From: Candidatus Dormiibacterota bacterium
GTDB taxonomy: Bacteria; Chloroflexota; Dormibacteria; Aeolococcales; Aeolococcaceae
Length of the DNA: 7,891 nucleotides
Assembly (NCBI GenBank): GCA_003135255.1
Contig: PLAX01000159.1
Coordinates: forward strand, 8,745 to 16,635
Reading direction: 5' to 3'
A program made the position numbers and the translations under genes. Positions 5,644-7,891 of the stretch are shown piece after piece (the first letter of the stretch is position 1; each line of letters starts with the position of its first letter). The notes under the pieces were generated by a model, which was not told the DNA's origin, made no database searches, and was given only the letters and a program-made list of their open reading frames with translations.

Positions 5644-6834
5644 CTACCCCTCCCGGGACGCGGCGGCCTCCACCAGCGCCTGAGCCGCGACCTGGAGCGC
5701 CGGCCGCTCCACGCTGAAGCAGATGCGGAAGTGGTCGGGCACCCCGAACGCCACCCCCGGCACCACCACCGCCCGGCGCTCCGCCAGCGCCGCGGTGAAG
5801 GCCATGGTGTCCTCCCAGGGGCTGCGCACCCAGAGGTAGAGCCCGCCCTGGCACTCCGAGGCCTGGAGGCCGGCGGCCGCCGCGGCGTTGGCGATGATGT
5901 CGCGGCGCTCCCGGTAGGGGGTCGCGTTGGCCTCCCAGCTGGGCAGCTCCAGGAGGGCCAGCTGGGCTGTTGCCGGGGCGTTGACGTAGCCGAGGGCCCG
6001 CTGGCAGAGGGCCAGCCCCGCCTCGCTCTCCGCACCGGTGAGCGACGGGTGGAGCGCCAGGTAGCCGATCCGCTCGCCGGCCACCCCGAGGTCCTTGGAG
6101 AAGGAGCGGCAGAGCACGGTGTGCTCGTAGTGGTGGAAGGGCTCGGTCCGCCGGTGGGGCGGGTAGATGAGCCGGCGGTAGACCTCGTCGACGACGAGCA
6201 GCACCGGCCGGCCGCCGCGGCGCCGGTGGGCGTCGAGGAGCGACCCCAGGCCGCGCAGCTCCTCCTCGGTGGCGACGTGGCCGCTCGGGTTGCAGGGGGT
6301 GTTGAGGATCAGGGCGCCGGTCGCGTCGTTGAGCGCAGCGGCGACCGCCTCCAGGTCGAGCGAGCCGTCCTCGTCCGAGCCCGCCACCCGCAACCGGTGG
6401 CCGCAGACTTCGCTGTAGAGGCGAAACTCGGAGAAGTACGGGGCGATCACCACCACCTCGCTGCCCGCCTCGACGAAGGCCCGGAGCGCCATCGAGATCG
6501 CTCCCGCCGCCCCCACCGTGACCGCCACCGACTGGGCGGTCACCCCCGCGACGTCGACGTCCTCGGCGATCCGCTCGCGCAGCTCCGGATAGCCGAGGTT
6601 GGGCATGTAGCCGAACCGTCGGGGCCGGATCGCCGCCGCGGCGCGCACGAACGCCTGGCGCACCGCCTCGGTCGCCTCCAGGGGCTGGCCCAGGGAGAGG
6701 TCGGCGACCGCGTCCGCGCCGTAGCGCTCCCGCAGCCGCTGCGCCGTCGCCGCGCCGGCGCGCACCCAGCCCCCGGCCTCGATCTCCCCGCGGACCCACG
6801 CGGTGACAGCGCCCTCGCCGGGCCCTGCGGTCAC
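5644..6834 (-). CDS. PLP-dependent aminotransferase, class I/II (fold type I)
   Basis: This 396-residue cytosolic enzyme transfers an amino group between an amino acid and a 2-oxoacid using pyridoxal phosphate. The expected residues are present: N182 in NTPCNPSGH (178-186), D216 and Y219 in VVDEVYR, the Schiff-base lysine K247 in SFSKDLG, R255 in ERIGY, and R370 in FRICFS, which should bind the substrate carboxylate. It lies between homogentisate dioxygenase and an amino acid importer, so a tyrosine/aromatic aminotransferase role is a reasonable inference, but specificity cannot be read by eye. The start is GTG 6834, chosen because GGGAGGG (6850-6844) lies 9 nt upstream. An in-frame ATG at 6924 would overlap the dioxygenase by 38 nt, lacks a Shine-Dalgarno and adds a Gly-rich non-family leader. 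The gap to the dioxygenase stop is 52 nt. Confidence 0.9.
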   Translation of the reverse strand: MTAGPGEGAVTAWVRGEIEAGGWVRAGAATAQRLRERYGADAVADLSLGQPLEATEAVRQAFVRAAAAIRPRRFGYMPNLGYPELRERIAEDVDVAGVTAQSVAVTVGAAGAISMALRAFVEAGSEVVVIAPYFSEFRLYSEVCGHRLRVAGSDEDGSLDLEAVAAALNDATGALILNTPCNPSGHVATEEELRGLGSLLDAHRRRGGRPVLLVVDEVYRRLIYPPHRRTEPFHHYEHTVLCRSFSKDLGVAGERIGYLALHPSLTGAESEAGLALCQRALGYVNAPATAQLALLELPSWEANATPYRERRDIIANAAAAAGLQASECQGGLYLWVRSPWEDTMAFTAALAERRAVVVPGVAFGVPDHFRICFSVERPALQVAAQALVEAAASREG

Positions 6835-6843
6835 GTCGCCAGG

Positions 6844-6850
6844 CCCTCCC
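6844..6850 (-). promoter_or_regulatory. Shine-Dalgarno deciding the aminotransferase start
   Basis: GGGAGGG on the minus strand, 9 nt before the GTG at 6834, pairs well with the anti-Shine-Dalgarno. It is the main reason to prefer GTG 6834 over ATG 6924. Confidence 0.6.
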
Positions 6851-6886
6851 AGCGCACCCCCGCCGAGCCCGCTCCCGTCTCCGGTC

Positions 6887-7891
6887 TCATGGCTTGGCGC
6901 CCGGCCCCCGCGAGCCCCCGTCATGCCAGGAGAAGGGGTAGGCGGTGTCGACCACCTGGCGGGCGACCTGGGTGCGATGGAGGGGGCGGAAGGTCTCGAT
7001 CATCACCGCCAGCTCGTCGGTCTCGGCGGGGCGGTCCTGCGACGCCTCGAGCGCGCCGGGCTGGGGCCCGTGGGCCAGGCCGCTGACGTGGTGGGTCAGG
7101 GAGCCCTGCTGGACGCCCCGGCGGGACGCGTAGTTGCCCTCCACGTAGTAGAGGACCGAGTCGCAATCGAGGTTGGAATGGTGGTAGGGGAGGAGCACCG
7201 CCTCCGGGTCCCAGCCCAACTTGCGGGGCACGAACGAGCAGATCACGATGTTGGCGGCCTGGAACGTCTGGTGGGCCGCCGCCGGCAGGTGGAACCGCCC
7301 CGCGCGCGGCTCGAAGTCGTGGATGTTGAAGGCGATCGGGTAGACGGTGCCGTCCCATCCCACCACGTCGAAGGGGTGGTGGTCGAGCGAGTAGCAGGAC
7401 ATGCGGCCTGCCCTCTTGAGCCAGAGCTGGGAGGTGCCCTCACCCTGCTCCAGCGCCTCGGGTGCGCGGAGATCCCGCTCGCTGTACGGCGCGCACTCGG
7501 TGAGCTGACCGTTGGAGGCCCGGTAGCGGTCCGGGGAGTCGACGGCCCCGGCGACCTCCATGACCAGCACTCGGGTGCTCTCGAGATGGTCGAATTCGAC
7601 GCGGTACACCGTCCCCCGCGGGATCACCAGGTAGTCGTGGTGGTCGAACCGGAGGCTCCCGAACTGGGTGTGGAGCGTCCCCGAACCGCTGTGGACGAAG
7701 AGCACGTCGTCGGCCGAGCCGTCGACGAGGAAGGCCTTCTGCTGCCGCTGCGGGACGAGCAGCCCGATCCGGATGTCGTCGTTGACGAGCAGCCACTGCC
7801 GGCCGGTGATGGCGTCGCCATGGGCGGGGAGCCGGAACCCCTGGAGGAGGGCGTGCTGGTGGACCTTCTCGTTCTCCATGGAGATGTCGTC
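6887..7891 (-). CDS. hmgA: Homogentisate 1,2-dioxygenase, 5' end beyond the window
   Basis: The enzyme opens the aromatic ring of homogentisate to maleylacetoacetate with a non-haem Fe(II), the central step of Tyr/Phe degradation. The window holds 334 codons; family members run about 380-440, and four in-frame codons precede the ATG at 7879 with no stop, so roughly 50 N-terminal residues are off-window. Family blocks are clear: GSGTLHTQFG, DYLVIPRGT, HHPFDVVGWDGTVYP, NIHDFEP, HQTFQAANIVICSFVPRK, PYHHSN and LAHGPQPG. Counting from M7879, H187 matches the catalytic His, and H234 and H270 match two iron ligands. The position of the third ligand, normally Glu in a (D/E)E-V/I-x-Y context, is S241 (codon 7159-7157). 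D240 and E247 lie close by. It is the first visible gene of the operon. Confidence 0.9.
   Translation of the reverse strand, partial: DDISMENEKVHQHALLQGFRLPAHGDAITGRQWLLVNDDIRIGLLVPQRQQKAFLVDGSADDVLFVHSGSGTLHTQFGSLRFDHHDYLVIPRGTVYRVEFDHLESTRVLVMEVAGAVDSPDRYRASNGQLTECAPYSERDLRAPEALEQGEGTSQLWLKRAGRMSCYSLDHHPFDVVGWDGTVYPIAFNIHDFEPRAGRFHLPAAAHQTFQAANIVICSFVPRKLGWDPEAVLLPYHHSNLDCDSVLYYVEGNYASRRGVQQGSLTHHVSGLAHGPQPGALEASQDRPAETDELAVMIETFRPLHRTQVARQVVDTAYPFSWHDGGSRGPGAKP

Noticed and set aside
4293..5717. Long plus-strand open frame of 474 codons
   Set aside because: Antisense shadow of the permease and binding-protein genes, which have clear family motifs; long antisense frames are expected in high-GC coding DNA.
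5565..6035. Longer binding-protein frame (485 codons)
   Set aside because: The extra part is the shadow of the aminotransferase gene; the signal peptide and lipobox begin only at ATG 5564.
6835..6924. ATG 6924 as the aminotransferase start (426 residues, overlapping the dioxygenase by 38 nt)
   Set aside because: No Shine-Dalgarno precedes it, and the added 30 residues are Gly-rich and unlike the family. GTG 6834 has GGGAGGG at 9 nt.
5731..7086. Long plus-strand open frame of 451 codons
   Set aside because: Antisense to the aminotransferase and dioxygenase; composition is Val/Gly/Arg-rich shadow sequence with no domain.

Overview
The window is high-GC DNA with strong G/C preference at third codon positions. 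It looks like a high-GC Terrabacteria-type bacterium (an actinobacterium, or a Dormibacterota/Chloroflexota-like lineage). Two tRNA-Ser genes with encoded CCA, an actinobacterial-style amino-acid-binding lipoprotein, a DinB/mycothiol-transferase-like protein and two apparently leaderless genes all fit this. The lineage is an inference; no taxonomic marker is present.

Left part (1-1121): a possible partial minus-strand gene runs off the left edge. It is followed by tRNA-Ser(UGA) on the minus strand (238-327), a minus-strand DinB-superfamily gene (383-880), an intergenic region with a perfect 8-bp inverted repeat and a promoter (960-1018), and tRNA-Ser(GCU) on the plus strand (1029-1121).

Middle (1305-2696): two plus-strand genes encode small membrane proteins of unknown function. 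Each start codon lies 6-7 nt after a TAnnnT -10 element, so both mRNAs are probably leaderless. The first protein ends in two W-rich 'WW-x-G-Q-x-W' motifs resembling the DUF2510 signature.

Right part (2719-7891): five co-oriented minus-strand genes, read right to left. They are homogentisate 1,2-dioxygenase (5' end off the window), a class I/II PLP aminotransferase, an amino-acid-binding lipoprotein, an amino-acid ABC permease and its ATPase. Gaps are 52, 79, 79 and 4 nt. The simplest reading is an aromatic amino acid (Tyr/Phe) uptake and degradation operon: import, transamination to the 2-oxoacid, and later ring cleavage of homogentisate. Hydroxyphenylpyruvate dioxygenase and the enzymes after ring cleavage are not in view.

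The points most worth checking are: an apparent Glu-to-Ser change at an iron-ligand position of the dioxygenase; a 9-codon mini-ORF with a strong Shine-Dalgarno whose stop overlaps the permease start (GTGA); a hairpin-masked upstream ORF before the binding protein; and the inverted repeat upstream of tRNA-Ser(GCU). No CRISPR array, insertion sequence or phage module was seen.
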